A stretch of DNA of 35,665 bases, from assembly GCA_002734085.1 (NCBI GenBank), contig NVXV01000003.1:136972-172636 (forward strand), in the 5' to 3' direction. How positions within the stretch are numbered: position 1 is the stretch's first letter; every line of letters begins with the position of its first letter. Under the pieces are notes generated by a model. It did not search any database and was not told where the DNA came from. It saw nothing but the letters and a program-made list of their open reading frames with translations. A program made the position numbers and the translations under genes. Shown in pieces: positions 1 through 6,206 of the stretch. Source of the DNA: Fluviicola sp. (GTDB lineage Bacteria; Bacteroidota; Bacteroidia; Flavobacteriales_D; Crocinitomicaceae).

Positions 1-110
1 CCAATCACAACCATAATCGTGTTGTTTTGCAATTCAGTCCAAGTTGGCCAGCTCACTTTATGAACTAACTCGTGTACTGTATCCTGAAGGTATTCAACAA
101 TATTTGCCAC
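1..110 (-). CDS. secE: Preprotein translocase subunit SecE (partial, cut by window edge)
   Basis: N-terminal 36 residues or so of SecE, the small essential subunit of the SecYEG translocon in the inner membrane. The frame begins at a GTG (108-110) and reads VANIVEYLQDTVHEL followed by KVSWPTWTEL, the conserved amphipathic-helix motif (K-V-x-W-P) just before the SecE membrane segment. The rest, and presumably nusG and rplK, lie beyond the left edge. It follows tRNA-Trp by 15 bases, the usual bacterial order tuf - trnW - secE - nusG. No ATG is available in frame downstream of the tRNA, so GTG is the best start. The identity is clear from motif and context despite the short length. Confidence 0.9.
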   Translation of the reverse strand, partial: MANIVEYLQDTVHELVHKVSWPTWTELQNNTIMVVI

Positions 111-125
111 TATTTTTCTATTTTG

Positions 126-198
126 CACGGGCGGTAGGATTCGAACCCACGACCAATGGTTTTGGAGACCAGTACTCTACCAACTGAGCTACACCCGT
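126..198 (-). tRNA. trnW: tRNA-Trp (anticodon CCA)
   Basis: A 73-base cloverleaf on the minus strand with acceptor arms ACGGGTG/CGCCCGT (one U-G pair), a D-arm with AGCTCAGTTGGTAGAG, anticodon loop CTCCAAA and T-loop TTCGAAT. The anticodon CCA reads UGG (Trp). CCA is not encoded at the 3' end, so it must be added by nucleotidyltransferase. It lies between tuf and secE, 2 bases after the U-tract of a terminator-like hairpin. Confidence 0.97.
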
Positions 199-200
199 AG

Positions 201-226
201 AAAAAGGGGAGCCAAAAAACTCCCCT
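201..226 (-). terminator. Intrinsic terminator-like hairpin after tuf
   Basis: On the minus strand AGGGGAG and CTCCCCT form a 7-bp stem around a T-rich 8-base loop, followed at once by TTTTT. It lies 22 bases past the tuf stop codon and its U-tract ends 2 bases before mature tRNA-Trp. It probably lowers transcription from abundant tuf into trnW-secE; readthrough is likely needed for the downstream genes unless they have their own promoter. Confidence 0.75.
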
Positions 227-248
227 AATTTCTATAATTTATATTGAA

Positions 249-1436
249 TTACTCAATAATCTCAGTAACCTGTCCAGCACCTACAGTTCTACCACCCTCA
301 CGGATTGCAAAACGTAGACCTTTGTCCATTGCTACTGGTACGATTAATTCTACAGTAATAGACACGTTATCACCAGGCATAACCATATCACGGTCTTCAC
401 CTAAGATGATTTCACCAGTTACATCCGTAGTACGGAAGTAAAACTGTGGACGGTATCTATTATGGAATGGTGTATGACGACCACCCTCTTCTTTCTTCAA
501 TACGTATATCTCAGCTTTAAATTTAGCATGTGGAGTTGTAGTACCTGGCTTACAGATAACCATACCTCTACGGATATCTTTTTTATCGATACCTCTTAAA
601 AGAAGACCAACGTTATCACCAGCTTCACCTCTATCCAAGATCTTACGGAACATCTCAACACCAGTTACAGTAGAAGTTAATTTCTCTGCACCCATTCCTA
701 AGATATCTACCTCTTCACCAGAGTTGATTACACCAGTTTCAATACGACCAGTTGCAACAGTACCACGACCAGTGATCGAGAATACATCCTCAACAGGCAT
801 CAAGAAAGGCTTATCAACCTCACGTGGAGGAAGTTCGATATAAGAATCAACTGCATCCATCAATTCATCGATAGCTCCAACCCATTTATCGTTTCCTTCC
901 AAAGCTCCAAGAGCAGATCCTTTAATGATTGGTGTATTATCACCATCATAATCATAAAAAGATAGAAGTTCTCTAATTTCTAACTCTACTAATTCCAATA
1001 ACTCTTCATCATCCACAAGGTCAACCTTGTTCATGAACACTACAATTCTTGGTACACCAACCTGACGTCCAAGTAGGATGTGCTCACGAGTTTGAGGCAT
1101 AGGCCCGTCAGTCGCAGCAACAACTAATATTGCACCATCCATCTGAGCAGCTCCCGTTACCATGTTTTTTACATAGTCGGCGTGACCTGGACAGTCAACG
1201 TGTGCATAGTGACGATTATCAGTTTCGTACTCAATGTGAGACGTGTTAATAGTAATACCACGCTCTTTCTCCTCTGGAGCGTTGTCGATTGTATCAAAAT
1301 CACGTGATTCAGCAAAACCTTTCTTGTGAAGTACTGCTGCGATTGCTGCAGTCAAAGTTGTTTTACCATGATCGACGTGTCCGATTGTTCCAATGTTTAC
1401 GTGTGGTTTGGAACGATTAAATGTTTCCTTAGCCAT
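249..1436 (-). CDS. tuf: Elongation factor Tu
   Basis: EF-Tu, the GTPase that delivers aminoacyl-tRNA to the ribosomal A site. The 395 residues are the family's usual length. Visible motifs are the P-loop GHVDHGKT (residues 19-26), DCPGH (switch II), NKVD and the GSAL guanine-specificity motif, followed by the two beta-barrel domains with [11 protein letters not shown] and a C-terminal EGGRTVGAG segment. The start [14 protein letters not shown] is canonical for the family. It sits directly downstream of four tRNA genes and upstream of tRNA-Trp and secE, as in the E. coli tufB operon. Expression probably comes from the strong promoter at 1963-1992. Identity is certain. Confidence 0.99.
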   Translation of the reverse strand: MAKETFNRSKPHVNIGTIGHVDHGKTTLTAAIAAVLHKKGFAESRDFDTIDNAPEEKERGITINTSHIEYETDNRHYAHVDCPGHADYVKNMVTGAAQMDGAILVVAATDGPMPQTREHILLGRQVGVPRIVVFMNKVDLVDDEELLELVELEIRELLSFYDYDGDNTPIIKGSALGALEGNDKWVGAIDELMDAVDSYIELPPREVDKPFLMPVEDVFSITGRGTVATGRIETGVINSGEEVDILGMGAEKLTSTVTGVEMFRKILDRGEAGDNVGLLLRGIDKKDIRRGMVICKPGTTTPHAKFKAEIYVLKKEEGGRHTPFHNRYRPQFYFRTTDVTGEIILGEDRDMVMPGDNVSITVELIVPVAMDKGLRFAIREGGRTVGAGQVTEIIE

Positions 1437-1534
1437 TTTTTATTTGTTACTTGTTAATATACTATTTAAAAACCTACCTTTAAAATATGCGAAATTTCAC
1501 CCATTTTCACGAGTGAATGTCACATAAACTTTCG

Positions 1535-1606
1535 AGCCAATGACGAGAATTGAACTCGTGACCTCTTCCTTACCAAGGAAGCGCTCTACCCCTGAGCTAC
1601 ACCGGC
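1535..1606 (-). tRNA. trnT: tRNA-Thr (anticodon GGT)
   Basis: A 72-base cloverleaf with acceptor arms GCCGGTG/CATTGGC (two G-U pairs), anticodon stem CTTCC/GGAAG and loop TTGGTAA, giving anticodon GGU for ACC/ACU threonine codons. T-loop TTCAATT. No encoded CCA. It is the last of the four tRNAs before tuf and corresponds in position to E. coli thrT. Confidence 0.97.
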
Positions 1607-1634
1607 ACTGAGTTCTTTTAAAAAGCTAAATATG

Positions 1635-1707
1635 AGCGGGAGACGAGACTCGAACTCGCGACCCTCAGCTTGGAAGGCTGACGCTCTACCAACTGAGCTA
1701 CTCCCGC
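1635..1707 (-). tRNA. trnG: tRNA-Gly (anticodon TCC)
   Basis: A 73-base cloverleaf with perfect acceptor arms GCGGGAG/CTCCCGC, anticodon stem TCAGC/GCTGA and loop CTTCCAA, giving anticodon UCC. T-loop TTCGAGT. No encoded CCA. Corresponds in position to E. coli glyT. Confidence 0.97.
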
Positions 1708-1722
1708 TTATAAATCTTCTTG

Positions 1723-1805
1723 TGGGGGGAGAAGGATTCGAACCTTCGAAGGTATAAACCAACAGATTTACAGTCTGTCCTCGTTGGCCGCTTGAGTATC
1801 CCCCC
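1723..1805 (-). tRNA. trnY: tRNA-Tyr (anticodon GTA)
   Basis: An 83-base class II tRNA with acceptor arms GGGGGGA/TCCCCCC, anticodon loop CTGTAAA (anticodon GUA), a long variable arm, and T-loop TTCGAAT. No encoded CCA. Corresponds in position to E. coli tyrU. Confidence 0.97.
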
Positions 1806-1824
1806 AATCTAAAGATGTTTCATG

Positions 1825-1898
1825 AGCCGATGGAGGGACTCGAACCCCCGACCTGCTGATTACAAATCAGCTGCTCTAGCCAGCTGAGCTACATCGGC
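1825..1898 (-). tRNA. trnT: tRNA-Thr (anticodon TGT)
   Basis: A 74-base cloverleaf with acceptor arms GCCGATG/CATCGGC, anticodon stem CTGAT/ATCAG and loop TTGTA, giving anticodon UGU. T-loop TTCGAGT. No encoded CCA. First gene of the tRNA-tuf transcript, corresponding in position to E. coli thrU. Confidence 0.97.
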
Positions 1899-1962
1899 AC
1901 TTTTGTTGGTATTTTTAGCTTTTTAAAGAACTCCCTACACGTTAAAAACCCGTTCGGGGTTG

Positions 1963-1992
1963 CAAATGTATGAAAGAAATATTTTACAGCAA
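1963..1992 (-). promoter_or_regulatory. Promoter of the tRNA-tuf operon
   Basis: On the minus strand TTG (1992-1990), a 19-base spacer and TACATTTG (1970-1963) match the Bacteroidota consensus TTG-N19-TAnnTTTG exactly. The predicted start near 1957 gives a leader of about 60 bases before tRNA-Thr(UGU). A 5-bp hairpin (AACCC/GGGTT, 1961-1947) followed by a T-run would lie at the extreme 5' end of the transcript. Confidence 0.75.
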
Positions 1993-2011
1993 GCATTTTT
2001 TATCTTTTTTT

Positions 2012-2045
2012 TAAAAAAAAGAGCGCTATTTTAAAATAGCGCTCT
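2012..2045 (-). terminator. Intrinsic terminator of hpf
   Basis: A near-perfect palindrome with arms AGAGCGCTATTTT/AAAATAGCGCTCT (2020-2045) is followed on the minus strand by eight T residues (2020-2013). It lies 31 bases past the hpf stop and separates the xerC-hpf transcript from the tRNA-tuf promoter. Confidence 0.88.
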
Positions 2046-2075
2046 GTAGATACTTAAAATAAAGGGTTTTACACT

Positions 2076-2375
2076 TTATACAGCCATTACCTTTCCTTTG
2101 TGTTTTTTAATCTGCTTTCTCAGTGCCTCAACAGCTTCAACTGTAGCTTCTTCAAAAGAGTCACATTGTTTTTTAGCAAATAGATCCTTACCAGGGATAT
2201 TCATTTTAATCTCAACTGTTTTATTGTCTTGAACAGATTTTCGTTCAACCCTTAAATAAACTTCGCACGCTACAATGTTATCAAAAAAATGAGTTAACTT
2301 TTCTAGCTTTTCGTTGATAAAATTAATTAACTTTTGGTCTGATGAGAAACCAACTGATTGAATGTCTATATCCAT
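2076..2375 (-). CDS. hpf: Ribosome hibernation-promoting factor, HPF/YfiA family (short form)
   Basis: HPF/RaiA-type protein that binds the 30S decoding region and inactivates ribosomes in slow growth. The sequence shows the family's beta-alpha-beta-beta-beta-alpha plan: MDIDIQSVGF, a helix with INEKLEKLTHFF, strands with EVYLRVER and VEIKMNIPGKDLFA, and a second helix with FEEATVEAVEALRKQIKKHK. The chosen ATG (2373-2375) gives 99 residues, the usual short-form length, and lies 4 bases after the xerC stop; an ATG 21 bases further upstream would overlap xerC and add MGTKTKN, which fits the family less well. No C-terminal dimerisation extension is present, so this is short HPF rather than long HPF. 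Cotranscribed with xerC. Confidence 0.93.
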   Translation of the reverse strand: MDIDIQSVGFSSDQKLINFINEKLEKLTHFFDNIVACEVYLRVERKSVQDNKTVEIKMNIPGKDLFAKKQCDSFEEATVEAVEALRKQIKKHKGKVMAV

Positions 2376-2379
2376 ATTT

Positions 2380-3255
2380 TTAGTTTTTGTGCCCACGAGG
2401 ATGAGCTTGTTTATAAATCTTAGTTATTTCATCAAACGAATTATGCGTATAAATTTGTGTTGCGCTTAAATTTGCATGGCCTAAAACCTCTTTGAGGGTT
2501 TCTAATCCTGCACCATTATTAAGCATATGTGTTGCAAATGTGTGTCGCAACACATGCGGACTCTTTTTTTGCATATCCGTGAGTAATGAAAGGTAATAAT
2601 TTATCTTTCTATAAACAAGTTTTGGATATATTTTATTTCCTTTTTCAGTTAAGAATATACTTTTCGAATTGTGTTCTATATTAACTGGATGATTGAGAAA
2701 AGTATTCAATTCATGATTGAGTTCTTTTGTAATAGGAATAAGTCTCTCTTTGTTCCGTTTACCTAAAACTTTAATAACTCCATTTTGTACATCGCTTTTT
2801 TTAAGTTCGATTAATTCAGATAACCTGATACCTGTTTGATAAAATACCTCTATAATTAATCGATCTCGAAAACCTTCAAATGTATCTGGAAAGACTTCGT
2901 TTAATTTATTTAAATCTAGCTCTTCTTCTTTAACGAACTCTGGTAACCGTTTTTTTTGTTTCGGTCCTTTTATCCTCAACATAGGGTCGACTGTTATGAA
3001 CGATGATCTCAGTGCCCATTTAAAGAATGTTCTAAGCGAAGATAGTTTTCTGTTTACAGACCTATTGTTTAGGTTTGAATTTACTAATTCAACAAGCCAA
3101 GAGCGAATGATTTGATAATTGACTTCTTCCAACTCCTCAATTGATTCAACTCCACTAAACTCTAAAAATGAAGAAACATCATTAATGTATGCGGTCAACG
3201 TATGGTTGGAGCAGCGTTTTTCAGAGATAAGGTATGATTCGAATTTTTCGAGCAT
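2380..3255 (-). CDS. xerC: Tyrosine recombinase XerC
   Basis: Site-specific tyrosine recombinase, likely one of the Xer pair that resolves chromosome dimers at dif. At 291 residues it has the N-terminal SAM-like core-binding domain (about 1-90) and the catalytic domain. All catalytic residues are visible: R144 (TGIRLSEL), K166 (LGKRNKE), H234 and R237 (HVLRHTFATHML), H260 (LGHANLSATQ) and nucleophile Y269. The start codon follows directly on the U-tract of the rpsU terminator, leaving no room for a separate leader. It ends 4 bases before hpf. The genomic setting next to housekeeping genes and the absence of any flanking mobile element favour Xer over an integrase. XerC versus XerD is a less certain call. 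Confidence 0.9.
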   Translation of the reverse strand: MLEKFESYLISEKRCSNHTLTAYINDVSSFLEFSGVESIEELEEVNYQIIRSWLVELVNSNLNNRSVNRKLSSLRTFFKWALRSSFITVDPMLRIKGPKQKKRLPEFVKEEELDLNKLNEVFPDTFEGFRDRLIIEVFYQTGIRLSELIELKKSDVQNGVIKVLGKRNKERLIPITKELNHELNTFLNHPVNIEHNSKSIFLTEKGNKIYPKLVYRKINYYLSLLTDMQKKSPHVLRHTFATHMLNNGAGLETLKEVLGHANLSATQIYTHNSFDEITKIYKQAHPRGHKN

Positions 3256-3283
3256 AAAAAAAGGAGTCTGTTTAGACTCCTTT
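3256..3283 (-). terminator. Intrinsic terminator of rpsU, touching the xerC start codon
   Basis: On the minus strand AAAGGAGTCT/AGACTCCTTT form a 7-bp GC-containing stem extended by A-T pairs, loop AAAC, followed by T residues down to 3256. The next base begins the xerC ATG (3255-3253). The hairpin is 23 bases past the rpsU stop. Confidence 0.85.
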
Positions 3284-3305
3284 ACGTATAAATCAATATA
3301 ATGTT

Positions 3306-3497
3306 CTATATTTCGTCAGAAAGTATGCGTTGTTTATAAGCAGCTTTAATACGTTGTTGACGTATCTTAACAGATGGCTTAATAAACTCTTTACGTTTAC
3401 GTAGTTCACGCATTACACCTGTTTTTTCGAATTTCTTCTTATACTTCTTAAGCGCGCGCTCAATGTTTTCTCCTTCTTTAACTGGTACTACTAACAT
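3306..3497 (-). CDS. rpsU: 30S ribosomal protein bS21
   Basis: Small subunit protein S21, located near the anti-Shine-Dalgarno region of 16S rRNA. The 63 residues are basic and match the family: MLVVPVKEGENIERALKKYKKKFEKTG, split here as MLVVPVKEGENIERAL then KKYKKKFEKTG, followed by RELRKRKEF and a Lys/Arg-rich tail with KAAYKQR. It has its own promoter (3542-3571) and terminator (3256-3283), so it is mainly monocistronic. In Bacteroidota bS21 has been linked to sequestering the 16S anti-SD tail, consistent with the general lack of Shine-Dalgarno sites in this window. Confidence 0.97.
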   Translation of the reverse strand: MLVVPVKEGENIERALKKYKKKFEKTGVMRELRKRKEFIKPSVKIRQQRIKAAYKQRILSDEI

Positions 3498-3541
3498 ATT
3501 TTTGTATATAACGTTTCTTTATAAATACTTAAATCGGACGG

Positions 3542-3571
3542 CAAAGATAATAACTTAAATGTTATCAACAA
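3542..3571 (-). promoter_or_regulatory. Promoter of rpsU
   Basis: On the minus strand TATCTTTG (3549-3542) matches TAnnTTTG. Three overlapping TTG triplets lie upstream, the middle one (3571-3569) at the optimal 19-base spacing. The predicted transcript starts near 3536, giving a leader of about 40 bases. Confidence 0.75.
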
Positions 3572-3574
3572 CAA

Positions 3575-4714
3575 TTATTTTAAAATTTCTCGAGAAATTA
3601 CAACTTTTTGAATCTCCGATGTTCCTTCGCCAATTGTCATAAGCTTTGCATCCCTTAAAAACTTCTCAGCTGGATACTCTCTTGTGTAGCCATAACCACC
3701 CATAATTTGAACCGCTTCATTTCCGCACATAACAGCTACTTCACTTGCAAAATATTTTGCATAAGCTCCTTCTTTCGTCATTGACTTCTTATTATTCTTA
3801 AGTGAAGCTGCATTAAACGTAAGCAACTCAGCTGCTTTTACATTTGTAGCCATATCAGCCAACTTAAAACTAATTCCTTGGAACTGAGCGATTGGTTTAC
3901 CAAATTGCTCGCGTTCTTTTGCATACTTTACAGAAGCTTCATAAGCTCCACGCGCAACACCACAACTTAATGCAGCGATAGAAATTCTACCACCGTCTAA
4001 AACCTGCATAGCTTGCATAAAACCTTTACCTACTTCACCTATTACATTTTCGTCTGGCACTCTTACATTATCGAAAATAAGTTCTGCCGTTTCACTTGCT
4101 CTAACACCTAACTTATCCTTAATCTTAACGGCTGAAAATCCCGGTGTTCCCTTCTCCACGATAAATGCAGTAATTCCTTTACTGTCTAATAATTCACCTG
4201 TACGAACAAGTACTACCGCAACATCTCCAGATAATCCGTGCGTAATCCAGTTTTTAGCACCGTTGATTACCCATTCATTCCCTTCTTTAACCGCGGTTGT
4301 CTTCATTCTCATCGCATCTGAACCTGTGTTTGGTTCTGTCAAGCCCCAAGCGCCAATGAATTCACCAGACGCAAGTTTTGGTAAATATTTTTTCTTTTGT
4401 TCTTCTGATCCGTGATAATAAATATGACCTGTACATAATGAGTTATGTGCCGCCACAGAGAGACCAATTCCACCACAAACTTTACCTAATTCGATTAGAG
4501 CCGTAACGTATTCATCATAAGTAAATCCACTTCCCCCATATTCTTCAGGAACATATATGCCTAGTAAGCCTAGCTCACCCATTTTTTTCATTACGTCAAC
4601 AGGAAAATGTTCTTTATCATCCCATTCGTTCATCTTCGGTCGGATTTCTTTTTCTGCAAAATCTCTAACCATTTGTTGAATCATCAACTGATTCTCATTC
4701 AAATCAAAATTCAT
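3575..4714 (-). CDS. Acyl-CoA dehydrogenase (short-chain/butyryl-type)
   Basis: FAD-dependent acyl-CoA dehydrogenase that introduces the alpha-beta double bond in acyl-CoA and passes electrons to ETF. At 379 residues it has the three-domain family layout: N-terminal helical domain (1-115), beta domain with the FAD/substrate motif WGLTEPNTGSDA (123-134), and C-terminal helical domain with REQFGKPIAQFQ and QIMGGYGYTREYP. Glu363 in IGEGTSEIQ is at the catalytic-base position of short- and medium-chain enzymes, which points to short-chain or butyryl-CoA-type substrates rather than isovaleryl or long-chain. It lies 31 bases after apt and is probably the last gene of that operon. The exact chain-length preference cannot be read from sequence. 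Confidence 0.93.
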   Translation of the reverse strand: MNFDLNENQLMIQQMVRDFAEKEIRPKMNEWDDKEHFPVDVMKKMGELGLLGIYVPEEYGGSGFTYDEYVTALIELGKVCGGIGLSVAAHNSLCTGHIYYHGSEEQKKKYLPKLASGEFIGAWGLTEPNTGSDAMRMKTTAVKEGNEWVINGAKNWITHGLSGDVAVVLVRTGELLDSKGITAFIVEKGTPGFSAVKIKDKLGVRASETAELIFDNVRVPDENVIGEVGKGFMQAMQVLDGGRISIAALSCGVARGAYEASVKYAKEREQFGKPIAQFQGISFKLADMATNVKAAELLTFNAASLKNNKKSMTKEGAYAKYFASEVAVMCGNEAVQIMGGYGYTREYPAEKFLRDAKLMTIGEGTSEIQKVVISREILK

Positions 4715-4745
4715 TCTTTATATTTTTAATAAGCTAATATTCGCT

Positions 4746-5276
4746 TTAATAATCCGCTAAAATAATAATATTTTTAGTGAACTTGTTTAGTTTTTCCCTA
4801 CCCTTTAAAAATGAAAGCGCTACAAGAAAATTAAAACCTTGTACATGTCCACCTTGTTTGGTTATAATTTCAGCTGCGGCAGAAGCCGAACCCCCAGTTG
4901 CTAATAGATCATCATGTATGAGTACTTTGTCTCCCCTATTAATAGCATCTGTATGCATTTCCACTGTTGCGCTTCCGTATTCTAAATTGTAGCTATAACT
5001 GATTTTATTATACGGTAGTTTTCCCTCCTTACGTATTAAAACAAAAGGAATACCCAATTTCATTGCTAAGGGATAACCAAATAAAAATCCTCGGCTTTCA
5101 ATTCCAGCTATTTTTGTTATTCCACTATTTTTATAATGTTCGTACAAACTTGACAATACCTCATTAGATAGCGTTGGATTTAACATTATTGGAGTTATAT
5201 CTTTAAATACAATTCCTTTTTTTGGAAAATCAGGAACATCTCTAATTTCAGATTTTATTTTTTCACCTATTTGCAT
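4746..5276 (-). CDS. apt: Adenine phosphoribosyltransferase
   Basis: Purine salvage enzyme forming AMP from adenine and PRPP. The 176 residues match the family length. Motifs are the N-terminal IRDVPDFPKKGIVFKDITP, the ESRGFLFGYPLA segment and the 13-residue PRPP-binding motif VLIHDDLLATGGS (118-130), where His replaces the usual hydrophobic/Val residue before the Asp pair. The ATG overlaps the stop codon of the upstream helix-hairpin-helix gene (TAATG), suggesting translational coupling. Likely part of the symporter - HhH - apt - acyl-CoA dehydrogenase operon. Confidence 0.96.
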   Translation of the reverse strand: MQIGEKIKSEIRDVPDFPKKGIVFKDITPIMLNPTLSNEVLSSLYEHYKNSGITKIAGIESRGFLFGYPLAMKLGIPFVLIRKEGKLPYNKISYSYNLEYGSATVEMHTDAINRGDKVLIHDDLLATGGSASAAAEIITKQGGHVQGFNFLVALSFLKGREKLNKFTKNIIILADY

Positions 5277-6196
5277 TACTCTATTGTTAAATAAGGTTTT
5301 AGCGTTTCAAGTTTTCCTTGATCTATCAAAATAGATTTTAATAAATCATCAGTCTTCTTGTACTCACCATGAGCTTCACGAGTTGAAACAATCGAATTTG
5401 CTATGTTCCAAGAAATATATTTATGATTGTTCAGTTCTTTACGAGTTGCCGTATTTATATTTATTTTTTGAATGTCAGAATCGACTATAATTAAACTTCC
5501 TTTTATTACTGAGAGCTTTTCATGATCCATTCTATATATTTCGAGAAGCTGATCCAGATCATGAATCCCACCATAATCATTTCTTAATTTAATAATTTGT
5601 TCAGCAAAAAAAGGACCTATTCCAGATACTTCCTTTAATTCTTCTTCAGTGGCTATATTTATATTAACGGTGATTTTATCAGTTGTATTGGATTCCTCGA
5701 TAACTTCACGATTCTCAATTGACGAAATAGTATCTGGTAAATCTATTACCCCGTAGAGTTCAGCATATAAATCTTCATCAACAATATAGAGTCTTTTTAC
5801 GTCAGCTTTCACTCTGAATTCACCGCCATTTTGTTTGTAATTGACAATGGTCTGGACTTGTTTTTCAGAGAAGCCTATTGCCTTCCAATCTTCAAATGAG
5901 TATGTATTCGGATTAAAAGGCTCGGTAGGTATATTATAAGAAAAGGGCTTTTGTTCTTCTTGTTTATGAGCTAGATGTCGTCCTTTTGAATCTTCCTCAA
6001 ATTTTTCAGAATTGTTTACTTTATTCTCAGTCAACTCTTCAACTTGAAACTTTAAAGAATCATCCATGAAATAATTTCTATAGACTCTTGGAAGAACAGC
6101 AACAATTATAAAAACGAAGAGCAATACAAAAAACCCTCTTCTTGATTTTCTCGAAAAAACTAACCAATCTTTATCCCATGACTTGTCAGACATCAA
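5276..6196 (-). CDS. Membrane-anchored helix-hairpin-helix (ComEA-like) protein
   Basis: Helix-hairpin-helix protein of 306 residues. A charged N-terminus is followed by one membrane segment (about 20-37, FFVLLFVFIIVAVLP) and a linker, then three HhH-type units: one with AIGFSEKQVQTIVNYKQNGG, a canonical ComEA unit with INIATEEELKEVSGIGPFFA then IIKLRNDYGG, and a third with ININTATRKELNNHKYIS. ComEA-type proteins bind DNA non-specifically outside the membrane and some take part in DNA uptake, but many Bacteroidota copies have no shown role. There is no signal-peptidase site, so a membrane anchor is more likely. It starts 10 bases after the symporter stop and overlaps the apt start. Two ATGs begin the frame; either may be used. 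Confidence 0.85.
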   Translation of the reverse strand: MMSDKSWDKDWLVFSRKSRRGFFVLLFVFIIVAVLPRVYRNYFMDDSLKFQVEELTENKVNNSEKFEEDSKGRHLAHKQEEQKPFSYNIPTEPFNPNTYSFEDWKAIGFSEKQVQTIVNYKQNGGEFRVKADVKRLYIVDEDLYAELYGVIDLPDTISSIENREVIEESNTTDKITVNINIATEEELKEVSGIGPFFAEQIIKLRNDYGGIHDLDQLLEIYRMDHEKLSVIKGSLIIVDSDIQKININTATRKELNNHKYISWNIANSIVSTREAHGEYKKTDDLLKSILIDQGKLETLKPYLTIE

Positions 6197-6206
6197 AGGA
6201 GTAATT

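Noticed and set aside
1586-1807. 73-residue open frame across the tRNA cluster (minus strand)
   Set aside because: It runs through tRNA-Gly, tRNA-Tyr and part of tRNA-Thr; the coding potential is an artefact of the tRNA sequences.
2380-3255. Tyrosine recombinase as the integrase of a mobile element
   Set aside because: No attachment-site repeats at the tRNA genes, no cargo genes, and the housekeeping neighbours rpsU and hpf fit XerC.
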